This document shows, one piece after another, positions 21,986-30,099 of a DNA stretch of 64,000 nucleotides. The notes under the pieces were generated by a model. That model saw only the letters and a program-made list of their open reading frames with translations. It made no database searches and was not told the origin of the DNA. Made by a program: the position numbers and the translations under genes. The stretch is taken from assembly GCA_963807005.1 (NCBI GenBank), contig CAWDZK010000004.1, forward strand, positions 124,001-188,000, given 5' to 3'. Position 1 is the first letter of the stretch; each line of letters starts with the position of its first letter. The stretch comes from CAWDZK01 sp963807005. Lineage in GTDB: Bacteria; Actinomycetota; Actinomycetes; JACCUZ01.

Positions 21986-22034
21986 GACGGGGGCCAACCG
22001 GTGCGCGGCACCCGGGCACCGGTTGGCCCCCGTC
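21986..22034 (-). terminator. 19-bp perfect stem ending the hydrogenase operon
   Basis: The arm GACGGGGGCCAACCGGTGC at 21986-22004 is perfectly complementary to 22016-22034, with an 11-nt loop. It lies 48 bases past the stop of the SIS gene, the last gene of the minus-strand hydrogenase operon, and about 225 bases upstream of the mraY start. There is no U-run, as is common for actinobacterial terminators. Confidence 0.7.
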
Positions 22035-22081
22035 TCACCGTCACCGTGAGGGGGCTGCGCTGAGGCGGCCCGGAGCGCCGC

Positions 22082-23338
22082 TCAGTCCAGCGCGGCCCGG
22101 GTGGCCCGCCAGAGCACGTGGTACAGCGTGGTCTGGACCTCCTGCACCCGGTGCACCGACGACGACGGGATCGCGAACAGGTGCTGCAGCGCGTCCAGCT
22201 CGGCCATCTTGCCGCCGCCGTAGCCGGCCAGCCCGACCGTGACCATGCCGACCTTCGCCGCCTGCTCCAGCGCCGCCAGGACGTTGGCCGACCCGCCGCT
22301 GGTCGACAGCGCGACTGCGATGTCGCCGCTGCGGCCGAAGGCCTTGACCTGCCGGGCGAACACCACCTCGAAGCTCACGTCGTTGGACAGCGCAGTCACG
22401 ACCGCGACGTCGTTGGTGAGACCCAGGGCCGGCAGCGGGCCGGCCGGCGGAGGCGGGTCGACGAAGGTGTGCACCACGTCCTGGGCGTCCGTGCTGCTGC
22501 CGCCGTTGCCGAACGCGAGCAGGGTCCCACCCGCGGCGAACGCCTCGGCGAGCCGCGCCGCGCAGTCCGCGACGGCCGTCGCCTGCGCGGCCCCGACCTC
22601 GCGGCGCAGCGTGACGATCTCGTCGATCTTCTGCCGGGCCGACTCCGCGGCCGCGTCCAGCACCGGCTGGGCCTTGCTGCCGCCGCCGTACAGGAACGGG
22701 TAGAGCGACTCGACGCCGTCAGGCACCTGCGGGGACGACTCCTCGGGGGAGTCGAAGAAGACGTGCACCAGCTCCCACAGCAGGTGGTACGCCGTGACGT
22801 GGCCCTCCTTGACGATGTGCGGGTCGTCGGAGGGCACCAGCAGGCAGTGGTCGGCCTCCTTCCCGGCGAGCACGTCGCCGCCGTCGCCGCCGACCAGCGC
22901 CATCGTGAGCATGCCCGCCTCGCGGGCGGCGGCCAGCCCGGCCCGGACGTTCACGCAGCTGCCGTCGCCGGAGATGCCGAGGGCGATGTCGTCGGGCCGG
23001 CCGAGCACCTGCACCTGGTGGGCGTAGACGCCGTCCAGGCCGCGGCGCTCGGCCACGCCCATCAGGGTGGCGGCGTCGCTGACCAGCGACAGCGCCGGCA
23101 GCGCCCGCTTGCCGACGATGACCGGGTGCACGAACTCGACCGCGACGTGCTGGGCGTCGGTGGCGCCGGCGCCGTTGCCGAACACCAGCAGCCGGCCGCC
23201 GCGGGTGAAGCGGGCCGCCATGTCGCGGCACGCCTCGGCCAGCGCGGTGGCCTGTTCGGCCAGGTGCTGCACGGGGGCTTCCCGCCGCTCGAACGCGTCG
23301 GTGACCACGCCCTCCAGGGACGTGCTGGTGACGGTCAC
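22082..23338 (-). CDS. Tandem SIS-domain protein (duplicated GmhA-like)
   Basis: A 418-aa protein made of two sugar-isomerase (SIS) domains resembling sedoheptulose-7-phosphate isomerase GmhA (about residues 1-200 and 230-418). Phosphosugar-binding motifs are GNGAGATDAQH and GNGGSSTDAQD, with GISGDGSCVN and ALSTSGGSAN. Relative to GmhA's metal ligands, the N-half keeps His64/Glu68 but has Lys177 for Gln (His185 kept), while the C-half has Asp287/Thr291 for His/Glu but keeps Gln399/His407. The halves therefore look complementary. GTG 23338 has GAGGAGG upstream; hypE ends 53 bases before. Last gene of the hydrogenase operon; its role there is unknown. Confidence 0.85.
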   Translation of the reverse strand: MTVTSTSLEGVVTDAFERREAPVQHLAEQATALAEACRDMAARFTRGGRLLVFGNGAGATDAQHVAVEFVHPVIVGKRALPALSLVSDAATLMGVAERRGLDGVYAHQVQVLGRPDDIALGISGDGSCVNVRAGLAAAREAGMLTMALVGGDGGDVLAGKEADHCLLVPSDDPHIVKEGHVTAYHLLWELVHVFFDSPEESSPQVPDGVESLYPFLYGGGSKAQPVLDAAAESARQKIDEIVTLRREVGAAQATAVADCAARLAEAFAAGGTLLAFGNGGSSTDAQDVVHTFVDPPPPAGPLPALGLTNDVAVVTALSNDVSFEVVFARQVKAFGRSGDIAVALSTSGGSANVLAALEQAAKVGMVTVGLAGYGGGKMAELDALQHLFAIPSSSVHRVQEVQTTLYHVLWRATRAALD

Positions 23339-23391
23339 GGCAGCCTCCTCGTCGTGTGCCTTCCTCTCACGCTACGCCGCCGCGGCGGGCC

Positions 23392-24495
23392 TCAGCAGAT
23401 GCGTGGCAGCGGGTCCCCGACCAGCATGTCGATGAGCCGGTGACCGCCGAAGGTGGTGCGGCCGAGGACCCGGCCGGGCGGCTCCTCCTTGACCTCGCCG
23501 ACGATCGCCGCGTCCTCGCCGGACGGCAGCGCTCGCATCGCCGCCAGCGCGGCGTCGGCGTGCTCCGGGGCAACGAAGGCGACCAGCTTGCCCTCGTTGG
23601 CGACGTAGAGCGGGTCGATGCCGAGGATCTCGCCCGCACCGACGACCTCGGGCCGGATCGGCACCCGGGACTCCTCCAGGACGATGCCGACCTCGGCCGC
23701 CATCGCGATCTCGTTCAGCACGGTCGCGACGCCGCCGCGGGTCGCGTCGCGCATGCAGCGCAGCCCCGGCCCGCAGGCGGCGATCAGCGCGTCGGCCAGC
23801 GGCCACAGCGACCGGGTGTCGCTGCGCACGTCCGCCTCGATGTCCAGGTCGCCGCGGGCCAGCAGGATCGCCACCCCGTGGTCGCCGATCGTGCCGGACA
23901 CCAAGACCTTGTCGCCCGGCACCACCCGCTGCGGGGCCAGGTCCAGGTCGTGCTCGAGGACGCCGAGCCCGGTGGTGACGATGTACATCGAGTCGCACTT
24001 GCCGCGCTCGACCACCTTGGTGTCGCCGGTCACGACCGAGACCCCGGCCGCCCGGGCCGCTGCGCCCATCGCGGAGATCTCCGCCTCGAGGACGTCGCCG
24101 GACAGCCCCTCCTCGAGCACCAGCGCGGCGGACAGCCCCACCGGCCGGGCGCCCGACACCGCGAGGTCGTTGACGGTGCCGTTGACGGCCAGCTCGCCGA
24201 TGGAGCCGCCGGCGAACCGGATCGGGCGCACCACGAACGCGTCGGTGGTCAGCGCCAGCCGGGAGCTGCCGACGGTCAGCAGCGCGGCGTCGGAGAGCTG
24301 GTCCAGCGCGGGGTTGGCCAGCAACGGCACGACCAGCCCCTCGACCAGCGCCCGGCTGGCCTTGCCGCCGGCGCCGTGGGCCATCGTGACGTGCTCGTCG
24401 CGGAACTTCTGCGGCCGCCGCCGCATCTGCTCGATCCGCTCACCGACCTGGTCCTCGGTGACGTCCGGTGCCACCTGCCCGCGCACACCGCTCAT
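23392..24495 (-). CDS. hypE: Hydrogenase maturation protein HypE
   Basis: A 367-aa ATP-dependent dehydratase that turns the carbamoyl group received from HypF into a thiocyanate on its C-terminal Cys, the source of the active-site CN ligands. The family start FRDEHVTMAHGAGGKASRALVEG, the AIR-synthase-like core (SRLALTTDAFVVRPIRFAGG, VVTGDTKVVERG) and the diagnostic C terminus ending PRIC are all present. ATG 24495 overlaps the hypD stop by 4 bases. Confidence 0.96.
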   Translation of the reverse strand: MSGVRGQVAPDVTEDQVGERIEQMRRRPQKFRDEHVTMAHGAGGKASRALVEGLVVPLLANPALDQLSDAALLTVGSSRLALTTDAFVVRPIRFAGGSIGELAVNGTVNDLAVSGARPVGLSAALVLEEGLSGDVLEAEISAMGAAARAAGVSVVTGDTKVVERGKCDSMYIVTTGLGVLEHDLDLAPQRVVPGDKVLVSGTIGDHGVAILLARGDLDIEADVRSDTRSLWPLADALIAACGPGLRCMRDATRGGVATVLNEIAMAAEVGIVLEESRVPIRPEVVGAGEILGIDPLYVANEGKLVAFVAPEHADAALAAMRALPSGEDAAIVGEVKEEPPGRVLGRTTFGGHRLIDMLVGDPLPRIC

Positions 24496-25625
24496 CGGAG
24501 CACCTCGAGGGTCAGCCGCTGCTTCGCGTACTGGCCGTAGTTGTAGTAGGCCGCGCAGGCACCCTCGGAGGACACCATGCAGGTGCCGATCGGCGTCTCC
24601 GGCGTGCAGGCGGTCCCGAAGACCTTGCACTCCCAGGGCTTGAGCACGCCCTTGAGCACCTCGCCGCACTGGCAGGCCTTGGGGTCGGCGACCCGGACGC
24701 CGGGCAGCTCGTAGCGCAGCTCCGCGTCGTACTTCGCGTACGCCGGGGCCAGCTGCAGGGCCGAGTGCGCGATCGACCCGAGGCCGCGCCACTCGAAGAA
24801 CGGGCGCAGCGAGAACACCTGGGCCAGCACCTTGAGCGCGACCGGGTTGCCGTCGTAGTGCACGACCCGCCCGTACTGGTTCTCGACCTCGGCGCGGCCC
24901 TCTCTGAACTGCTTCATGATCATGTGCACCGACTGCAGCAGGTCCAGCGGCTCGAAGCCGGCGCACACCAGCGGCATCCCGAAGTCGCGCGAGATCCACT
25001 CGTACGGGCGGCAGCCGATGACCGTGGACACGTGCCCCGGGCCGAGGAACGCGTCCAGTCGCAGGTCGGGGGAGTCCAGGATCGCCTTGATGGCGGGAAT
25101 GATCGTGACGTGGTTGCAGAACACCGAGAAGTTCTCGATGCCCTCCTTCTCGGCCCGCAGGATCGTCAGCGCGGTGGACGGCGCGGTGGTCTCGAACCCG
25201 ATGGCGTAGAAGACCACCTGGCGGTCGGGGTTCTCCCGGGCGATCCGCAGCGCGTCGAGCGGGGAGTACACCATCCGGATGTCGGCGCCGCGCGCGTTGG
25301 CGTCGAGGAAGGACCCGCGGCTGCCGGGGACCCGCATCATGTCGCCGAAGCAGGTGAGGATGACGCCGTCGCGCTCGGCGATGGCGATGCCGTCGTCGAC
25401 CCGGCCCATCGGGATGACGCACACGGGGCACCCGGGCCCGTGCACCAGCTCGATGGCCTCGGGCAGGTGGTCCTGCACTCCGTAGCGGTAGATGGTGTGG
25501 GTGTGCCCGCCGCACACCTCCATGATCTTGTAGTGCCGGCCGGGCTCGCACAGTGACGTGATCTCGCGGCCCAGCACCGCCGCCAGCTCGGCGTCGCGGA
25601 ACTCGTCGACGAACTTCATGGTCAC
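24492..25625 (-). CDS. hypD: Hydrogenase maturation protein HypD
   Basis: A 377-aa [4Fe-4S] scaffold that assembles the Fe(CN)2CO unit with HypC. Motifs: MEVCGGHTHTIYRYG, HGPGCPVCVIP, and the Cys-rich C terminus CQCGEVLKGVLKPWECKVFG followed by GTACTPETPIGTC. GTG 25625 overlaps the preceding stop in a GTGA, as at other junctions in this operon; ATG 25619 (MKFVDEF) is the alternative. Confidence 0.96.
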   Translation of the reverse strand: MTMKFVDEFRDAELAAVLGREITSLCEPGRHYKIMEVCGGHTHTIYRYGVQDHLPEAIELVHGPGCPVCVIPMGRVDDGIAIAERDGVILTCFGDMMRVPGSRGSFLDANARGADIRMVYSPLDALRIARENPDRQVVFYAIGFETTAPSTALTILRAEKEGIENFSVFCNHVTIIPAIKAILDSPDLRLDAFLGPGHVSTVIGCRPYEWISRDFGMPLVCAGFEPLDLLQSVHMIMKQFREGRAEVENQYGRVVHYDGNPVALKVLAQVFSLRPFFEWRGLGSIAHSALQLAPAYAKYDAELRYELPGVRVADPKACQCGEVLKGVLKPWECKVFGTACTPETPIGTCMVSSEGACAAYYNYGQYAKQRLTLEVLR

Positions 25626-25894
25626 TCTCCCGACTCGGGTTCGGACAGTCGTTCGATGGCGACACCGGCGTGCACGAGCAGCCGGTCACCCGGGGCGACC
25701 GGTCCGACCAGCTCGGTGGCGACCAGCTCCTCGCGACCCTCGTCGTCGAGGCAGCGTGCGTCGCTGTCGGTCACCGACGCCACGGTGAGCGGTACGGCCA
25801 CGTCCCCGCAGGTGATGCAGCCGGGCTCGTTGGAGCAGACCGGCCCGGCCGACGCGCGGGCGGGGACGACGGGGACGCCGATGAGGTTCGTCAT
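25622..25894 (-). CDS. Second HypC/HupF-like chaperone
   Basis: A 90-aa protein that looks like a HypC relative with CSNEPGCITCGDVAVPLTV and a C-terminal VAPGDRLLVHAGVAIERL, matching HypC's LNIGDYVLIHVGFAM. It lacks the N-terminal Met-Cys whose thiol in true HypC binds HypD and the precursor. The internal CITCGD motif could be an alternative ligand site. It overlaps hypC (ATGA) and hypD (GTGA). It may be a dedicated chaperone for the group 1h large subunit (inference). Confidence 0.8.
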   Translation of the reverse strand: MTNLIGVPVVPARASAGPVCSNEPGCITCGDVAVPLTVASVTDSDARCLDDEGREELVATELVGPVAPGDRLLVHAGVAIERLSEPESGE

Positions 25895-26166
25895 TCGATG
25901 CTCGACTCGGCCACGGCCTGCAGCTCGTCGGTGAACGCCTGACCCATCATCTCCAGCATCGACAGGGCCTCGGCGGCCTCCTTCTCGTCGACCTTGGACA
26001 TCGCGAAGCCGACGTGGATGAGCACGTAGTCGCCGATGTTCAGCTCCACGTCCTCCATCAGGCCGATGTTGATCTTTCGCTTGACGCCGACGACGTCGAC
26101 GAGGGCCAGCTGGTCGTTGCTCCCAGGCAGGAACTCCACGACCTGACCGGGGATGGCGAGGCACAC
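25891..26166 (-). CDS. hypC: Hydrogenase assembly chaperone HypC
   Basis: A 91-aa HypC/HybG/HupF protein beginning with the functional MCLAIPGQVVEF, whose Cys2 is essential in the family, and continuing with VDVVGVKRKINIGL and IGDYVLIHVGFAMSKVDEKEA. It carries the Fe(CN)2CO intermediate between HypD and the large-subunit precursor. Start GTG 26166 is just downstream of the hypA stop; it overlaps the hypC-like paralogue by 4 bases. Confidence 0.95.
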   Translation of the reverse strand: MCLAIPGQVVEFLPGSNDQLALVDVVGVKRKINIGLMEDVELNIGDYVLIHVGFAMSKVDEKEAAEALSMLEMMGQAFTDELQAVAESSIE

Positions 26167-26168
26167 GG

Positions 26169-26681
26169 CTAGATCCCTCCACTCTGAGCCCGCACAGGGG
26201 TCCCCTGTCGAGCATGGTCGTCGGGATGATCAGGGGCAAGGCCGTCGGAAGGCCGGTCGGGCTGGTGGGGGTGGTCGGGCTGGTCGTGGTGGTCGTGGTG
26301 GGTGTGGGCGGGCACCAGCTGGTCCGGCCGCTCGGCGACCGCCGAGGTGTCGACGTACTCGAGCCACTCCAGCACCACCTCGTCGCCGCCCTCGGCCGCG
26401 ACGTCCAGCGAACCGCAGGCCGGGCAGGCGGGCGAGGGGTCGTGGGCCTCGAAGTCGTGCCGGCAGTCCCGGCAGTGCCCCCGGACGGGGACGACCACGA
26501 CCTCGGTGGCCGCGCCCTCGGCCGGACTGCCGACCGCGGCGATCTGGAAGGACTGCTCGAAGGCGTCGGCGACCACCCGGTGCACGGCGCCGATGCGCAC
26601 GCCGATCCGGGCGACCGGGCGTTCGCCGGCTCGACGCAGGACCAGGTCGAGCACGCCCTCGGAGTAGCTCATCTCATGCAT
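26169..26681 (-). CDS. hypA: Nickel-insertion protein HypA with His-rich tail
   Basis: A 170-aa HypA; the usual length is about 115. The N terminus MHEMSYSEGVLDLVL carries the nickel-binding His2, and the zinc site is CRDCRHDF...CPACGS. After the normal end (DTSAVAERPDQLVPA) a 45-residue extension contains nine His between residues 126 and 156 (HTHHDHHDQPDHPHQP and onward). Similar His stretches occur at the N terminus of many HypB GTPases; no hypB is in this window, so the tail may store or deliver nickel here. It follows a 39-aa gene by 20 bases. Confidence 0.93.
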   Translation of the reverse strand: MHEMSYSEGVLDLVLRRAGERPVARIGVRIGAVHRVVADAFEQSFQIAAVGSPAEGAATEVVVVPVRGHCRDCRHDFEAHDPSPACPACGSLDVAAEGGDEVVLEWLEYVDTSAVAERPDQLVPAHTHHDHHDQPDHPHQPDRPSDGLAPDHPDDHARQGTPVRAQSGGI

Positions 26682-26701
26682 AGGCCGGCGGGTTCCCTTC
26701 G

Positions 26702-26821
26702 CTACATCGAGCGCATGCGCAGGTAGCGCTTCACGTCGGAGATCGAGCGGATGCCGACGGCGACGCCGACCAGTGCGACGCCGGCGACGACAACCGTGGT
26801 GATGATGCCGACGGTCCTCAT
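26702..26821 (-). CDS. 39-aa single-helix membrane microprotein (DUF6893-like)
   Basis: ATG 26821 to TAG 26704-26702 encodes 39 residues: a hydrophobic helix (VGIITTVVVAGVALVGVAVG) and a basic tail (IRSISDVKRYLRMRSM). Its ATG overlaps the protease stop by 4 bases, as at most junctions of this operon, which supports real translation. It resembles a small actinobacterial membrane family found in such clusters. It could anchor part of the hydrogenase assembly to the membrane (inference). Confidence 0.75.
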   Translation of the reverse strand: MRTVGIITTVVVAGVALVGVAVGIRSISDVKRYLRMRSM

Positions 26822-27351
26822 GGCTTGTCCTTCCTGGAGGTGACCTGCTCCGGTGAGCGAGCGCCCACCGGCGAGCTGTTCGTGCGGAGTCCGAGCTGCT
26901 GCTCGAGCACCTCGTGGACCAGGTCGACGGCGCGGTCCACGGCCGCGGCGACAGCGGGGGTGAGACCGATGCCCTCGCCGACGTCGGCGGGCTGGCAGCC
27001 GACGACGTAGGTCGGCGGCAGCGAGCCGCCGAGCTGACCGAGGCTGGCGAGCACGGCGACCGGCGCCATGCCGTGCGCGTCCAGCTCGCCCTCGCCGAGG
27101 TCGTCCGGCCCGACCTCCAGCACGCGGAGGTCGCCGGGCTCGCCGTCGCCGGGCATCGCGTCCACGACCAGCAGCGCGTCGTAGCCGTCGAGCAGGTCGT
27201 AGGCCAGGTGCATGCCGCGGATGCCGTAGTCGACCACCTTGACGCCCTCGGGCATCGGCCCGCCGGCGAGCCTGCGGGCGACCTCGCTGCCGAACGCGTC
27301 GTCGGTGAGGAACAGGTTGCCGATGCCGGCCACCAGCACGTTGGCGGTCAC
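26818..27351 (-). CDS. [NiFe]-hydrogenase maturation endopeptidase
   Basis: A 177-aa HyaD/HycI-family protease, which trims the large-subunit C terminus after nickel insertion. The start VLVAGIGNLFLTDDAFGSEVARRL contains the GIGN and D-x-x-F-G motifs with metal-binding acidic residues; DYGIRGMHLAYDLL and LLVVDAMPG follow. GTG 27351 overlaps the preceding gene (GTGA). Its likely substrate is HhyL, whose C terminus continues 23 residues past DPCLPCGVH. Confidence 0.94.
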   Translation of the reverse strand: MTANVLVAGIGNLFLTDDAFGSEVARRLAGGPMPEGVKVVDYGIRGMHLAYDLLDGYDALLVVDAMPGDGEPGDLRVLEVGPDDLGEGELDAHGMAPVAVLASLGQLGGSLPPTYVVGCQPADVGEGIGLTPAVAAAVDRAVDLVHEVLEQQLGLRTNSSPVGARSPEQVTSRKDKP

Positions 27352-28829
27352 GGGCGACCTCCCGACTGCTGCGGCGCGGACGACGGCAGCCCGAGCGGCT
27401 CGACCTCGTCCGGCGCGAAGTAGTAGAAGCGGCCGGTCGTGTCGTAGAGGTCGCGGCCGGGGTCGTCCTCGAGCACCACCGCGACGTGCCGGCCGCCGTC
27501 GACGTCGAAGTAGACCCGGGAGACGATCGCGGTCTGCCCGGCGAGGAACAGGTCCTGCGCGTCGGCCCGGCGGGACGGGCGCAGCACCACCCGGCTGCCC
27601 TTGGCGACCGGGACCCCGTCGACCAGCACGGCGTCGACCTCCGGCTGGGCCCGGGCGTCCTGTCCCTCGTCCCACCACGGCACGTCGTCGTCGATGGTGT
27701 CCGGCACCTCCGACGGCTCGGACCACACCGGGAACGGGTCGGTCGCCAGGTCCGGTGAGAGGTCGGGTGAGAGGCCGGAGCCGTCCTCGCGGGCGCGCTC
27801 CGGGTCGGCCGAGCGCCGGGCGCCGTGCAGGAGGCCGAGCGCCTCGTCGGTCATCGCGTCGCAGCGGGCCAGGATCGCGGCCGCCCGCGGGTCGGTGCCC
27901 CGCGCCTCGGCCTTCTCCTCCTCGGTCATGGTCATCACCCGCAGGGTGAGGATCTCGTCGATCTCGGTGGCGTCGAACAGGTCGCCGGCGCTCTCGGGCG
28001 CGATGCTCGGGTGGTCGCCGAGGACGATCGGGGAGACCAGGACCGCGTCGGTGCCGTCGTCGGCGGCGATCATGACCGGCCAGCAGCGGTGCTGCGTGCA
28101 GGACGCGGTGTCCGCGTCGGCCCAGTCGGGGCCGTCCAGCAGCGAGACGAACCGGGTGCCGGACGCGGTCATCAGCAGATGGGTGCCGACGAAGGAGTAG
28201 CGCGCGGCGACGTCGCGGGCCGGCCAGCCCGGCTCCTCCGACGGGGACCAGCCGGTGCGGTTGTCCACCCGGACACCGACCTTGACCAGCCGGGGGTCGG
28301 CGCCCGGCCGGGCGGTGAGGGTCACCGCGCCGGACACCCGCCACCGGCTGCGGACCAGTCGGCCCACCAGCTGCCCGCCGTCGTGGAGCTCCTCGACCTC
28401 CTCGCCGGCATCGACCTGCACCGGGTAGGTGACCCCGTCCGCGAGCTCGTCCAGCCGCAGCCCCAGCAGCGGGACCTCACGGGTCACCGCCTCGTGGAAC
28501 GGGATCCACCGGGTGCCGTCGACCTCGAGCTCGCCGACCCGCTCCCAGCCGCCGTCGGCCGGCCGCTCGACCACCCGGGCCTGCACCTGCAGGAAGCGCA
28601 GGTAGAGGTCGAGGGTGGCATCGCCGTTGTCGCCGTCGGCGGCCTCGACGACGACCTCGGCCGACATCGACGGCTCCTCGCCGACCCCGGCGGCCGCCGC
28701 GCCGTCAGGACCGAGGATGCCGAACTGCCAGCGCACCTGGTTCTTGGCCGACGACGCGCGGTAGGGGTAGAGCAGGTAGCCCTCGTAGAGGACGGCGTCG
28801 GCGACCTGGCGGGCCGCGGTGAGGCTCAC
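27348..28829 (-). CDS. Conserved hydrogenase-operon protein of unknown function (493 aa)
   Basis: I do not recognise a characterised family. The protein begins VSLTAARQVADAVLYEGYLLYPYRASSAKNQ and is rich in beta-type sequence up to about residue 290. A low-complexity acidic middle (GLSPDLSPDLATDP) leads to a small C-terminal domain beginning near VPVAKGSRVVLRPS with RHVAVVLEDDPGRDLYD. No signal peptide, membrane helix or Cys clusters are seen. GTGA overlaps on both sides tie it to the hydrogenase structural genes, so a dedicated assembly or electron-transfer role is likely (inference). Confidence 0.8.
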   Translation of the reverse strand: MSLTAARQVADAVLYEGYLLYPYRASSAKNQVRWQFGILGPDGAAAAGVGEEPSMSAEVVVEAADGDNGDATLDLYLRFLQVQARVVERPADGGWERVGELEVDGTRWIPFHEAVTREVPLLGLRLDELADGVTYPVQVDAGEEVEELHDGGQLVGRLVRSRWRVSGAVTLTARPGADPRLVKVGVRVDNRTGWSPSEEPGWPARDVAARYSFVGTHLLMTASGTRFVSLLDGPDWADADTASCTQHRCWPVMIAADDGTDAVLVSPIVLGDHPSIAPESAGDLFDATEIDEILTLRVMTMTEEEKAEARGTDPRAAAILARCDAMTDEALGLLHGARRSADPERAREDGSGLSPDLSPDLATDPFPVWSEPSEVPDTIDDDVPWWDEGQDARAQPEVDAVLVDGVPVAKGSRVVLRPSRRADAQDLFLAGQTAIVSRVYFDVDGGRHVAVVLEDDPGRDLYDTTGRFYYFAPDEVEPLGLPSSAPQQSGGRP

Positions 28830-29464
28830 GGGGAGACCACCTCCGCGGGCAGCAGGTCGGCCACCGTCTCCTCCCACGAGGTCAGGCCCCGGGCGGTGCG
28901 GTGCCGGGCCAGCGCCGAGATGGTCTCCTTGTCGAGCCGGATCCAGCCGCTGCCGGGGAAGTACAGGTCCATCAGCTCGCGCCAGGTCGCCACCGGCATC
29001 CGGCAGGACGCCTCCAGCGACCAGGACAGCTGCTCGGCCGCGAACCCGGTCTCGCCGCGGGTGAAGACGGTGCCGCTGAACAGCAGCACCAGCGGGACGT
29101 CGCCGCCCTCGAGCGCGTGCAGGTACTTGGTGGCCGCCACGTCGAAGTCGTAGGTGCAGGAGACCGGGAAGTCCACCTCGGTCGACTCGCGGAACCCCTG
29201 CACCATCGTGGACGCGTGCGTCCACAGGAACGGTTTGAGCGTGCTGGGGTAGCGGTCCGGGGTGCCGAACAGGTCCTCGAGGCCGACCCGCTCGGCGCCG
29301 TCGTACGGGCGGCGCTGCGGCTCGATCTTCAGCTGGGCGCGCAGCGCGAGGGCGTGCACGACCGCCCCGCTGGTCTCGGTGATCCGGAGCCGGAACAGCA
29401 GGTGCGGAGCGGCCGCGTGGGTCTGCGGCCGTACGTCGAGCACCTCGATGCCGAGGGCGGTCAC
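28826..29464 (-). CDS. DUF6084-like hydrogenase-cluster protein
   Basis: A 212-aa soluble protein beginning VTALGIEVLDVRPQTHAAAPHL, with LKIEPQRRPYDGAERVGLEDLFG and YDFDVAATKYLHALEGGDVPLVLLFSGTVF as separate blocks. The content fits a conserved actinobacterial family repeatedly found beside group 1h hydrogenase genes; its biochemical function is unknown to me. GTG 29464 overlaps the stop of the DUF5947-like gene. Confidence 0.75.
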   Translation of the reverse strand: MTALGIEVLDVRPQTHAAAPHLLFRLRITETSGAVVHALALRAQLKIEPQRRPYDGAERVGLEDLFGTPDRYPSTLKPFLWTHASTMVQGFRESTEVDFPVSCTYDFDVAATKYLHALEGGDVPLVLLFSGTVFTRGETGFAAEQLSWSLEASCRMPVATWRELMDLYFPGSGWIRLDKETISALARHRTARGLTSWEETVADLLPAEVVSP

Positions 29465-30099
29465 GCCGGCTCCGCAGGGCGGCTCCGGGTGCGCACCCGG
29501 TCGAAGAACTCGTCCAGCTGCCGGCGCACGTCCTGGCCGCCGTCGAACCCGCGCCAGAGCGTGCGCAGGTGACCGACCAGCTCGTAGCAGACGTCGATCG
29601 GCACCAGGAACGCCTCGACCCGCTGGTCCTCCGCGCGCACCAGCAGCGCCTCGACGTCGGGACGCAGCGTCGCGATGCCCGGTGCGGCAGCCACCACCCG
29701 GTCCCAGGCCGACAGCGGCAGCTCGGACTCGGTGGCCCCGGCCGGACCGGGGTAGAACGCGACGACGCGCTCCAGCGCCGAGTTGAGGAACAGGAACGCC
29801 GTGCCGACCGGCAGCTCCAGCTCGTCCCAGACCGGGACCGCCAGGTCGGGGAAGGACAGGTAGCGGTCCGGGACGGCGCGGTAGGCGATCTCGGCGTCGT
29901 CGTTGATGAACAGCAGGTAGCAGGGCCGGCAGGTGCACAGCAGCGACCTGCTGCCGAGGTTGACGACGTGCTGGTGCTCGGCTGCCACCGGTGCGCCGCA
30001 CATCTCGCACCGTTCGTACGCGGGGGGCTCGGGCCGGTTCGCACGGATCCGGGCCAGCACTGCCAGAGCGCCGGCTGGGGTGCTCCCCGGCTGGCTCAT
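29461..30099 (-). CDS. DUF5947-like hydrogenase-cluster protein with zinc-type Cys motifs
   Basis: A 212-aa protein. Near the N terminus are CEMCGAPV and, further on, HVVNLGSRSLLCTCRPCYLL, a pair of CxxC-type motifs suggesting a metal site. The rest includes SLLCTCRPCYLLF and AFLFLNSALERVVAFYPGP. ATG 30099 overlaps the hhyE-like stop. Its function is unknown; position next to the hhyE-like iron-sulfur gene suggests an assembly or electron-relay role (inference). Confidence 0.75.
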   Translation of the reverse strand: MSQPGSTPAGALAVLARIRANRPEPPAYERCEMCGAPVAAEHQHVVNLGSRSLLCTCRPCYLLFINDDAEIAYRAVPDRYLSFPDLAVPVWDELELPVGTAFLFLNSALERVVAFYPGPAGATESELPLSAWDRVVAAAPGIATLRPDVEALLVRAEDQRVEAFLVPIDVCYELVGHLRTLWRGFDGGQDVRRQLDEFFDRVRTRSRPAEPA

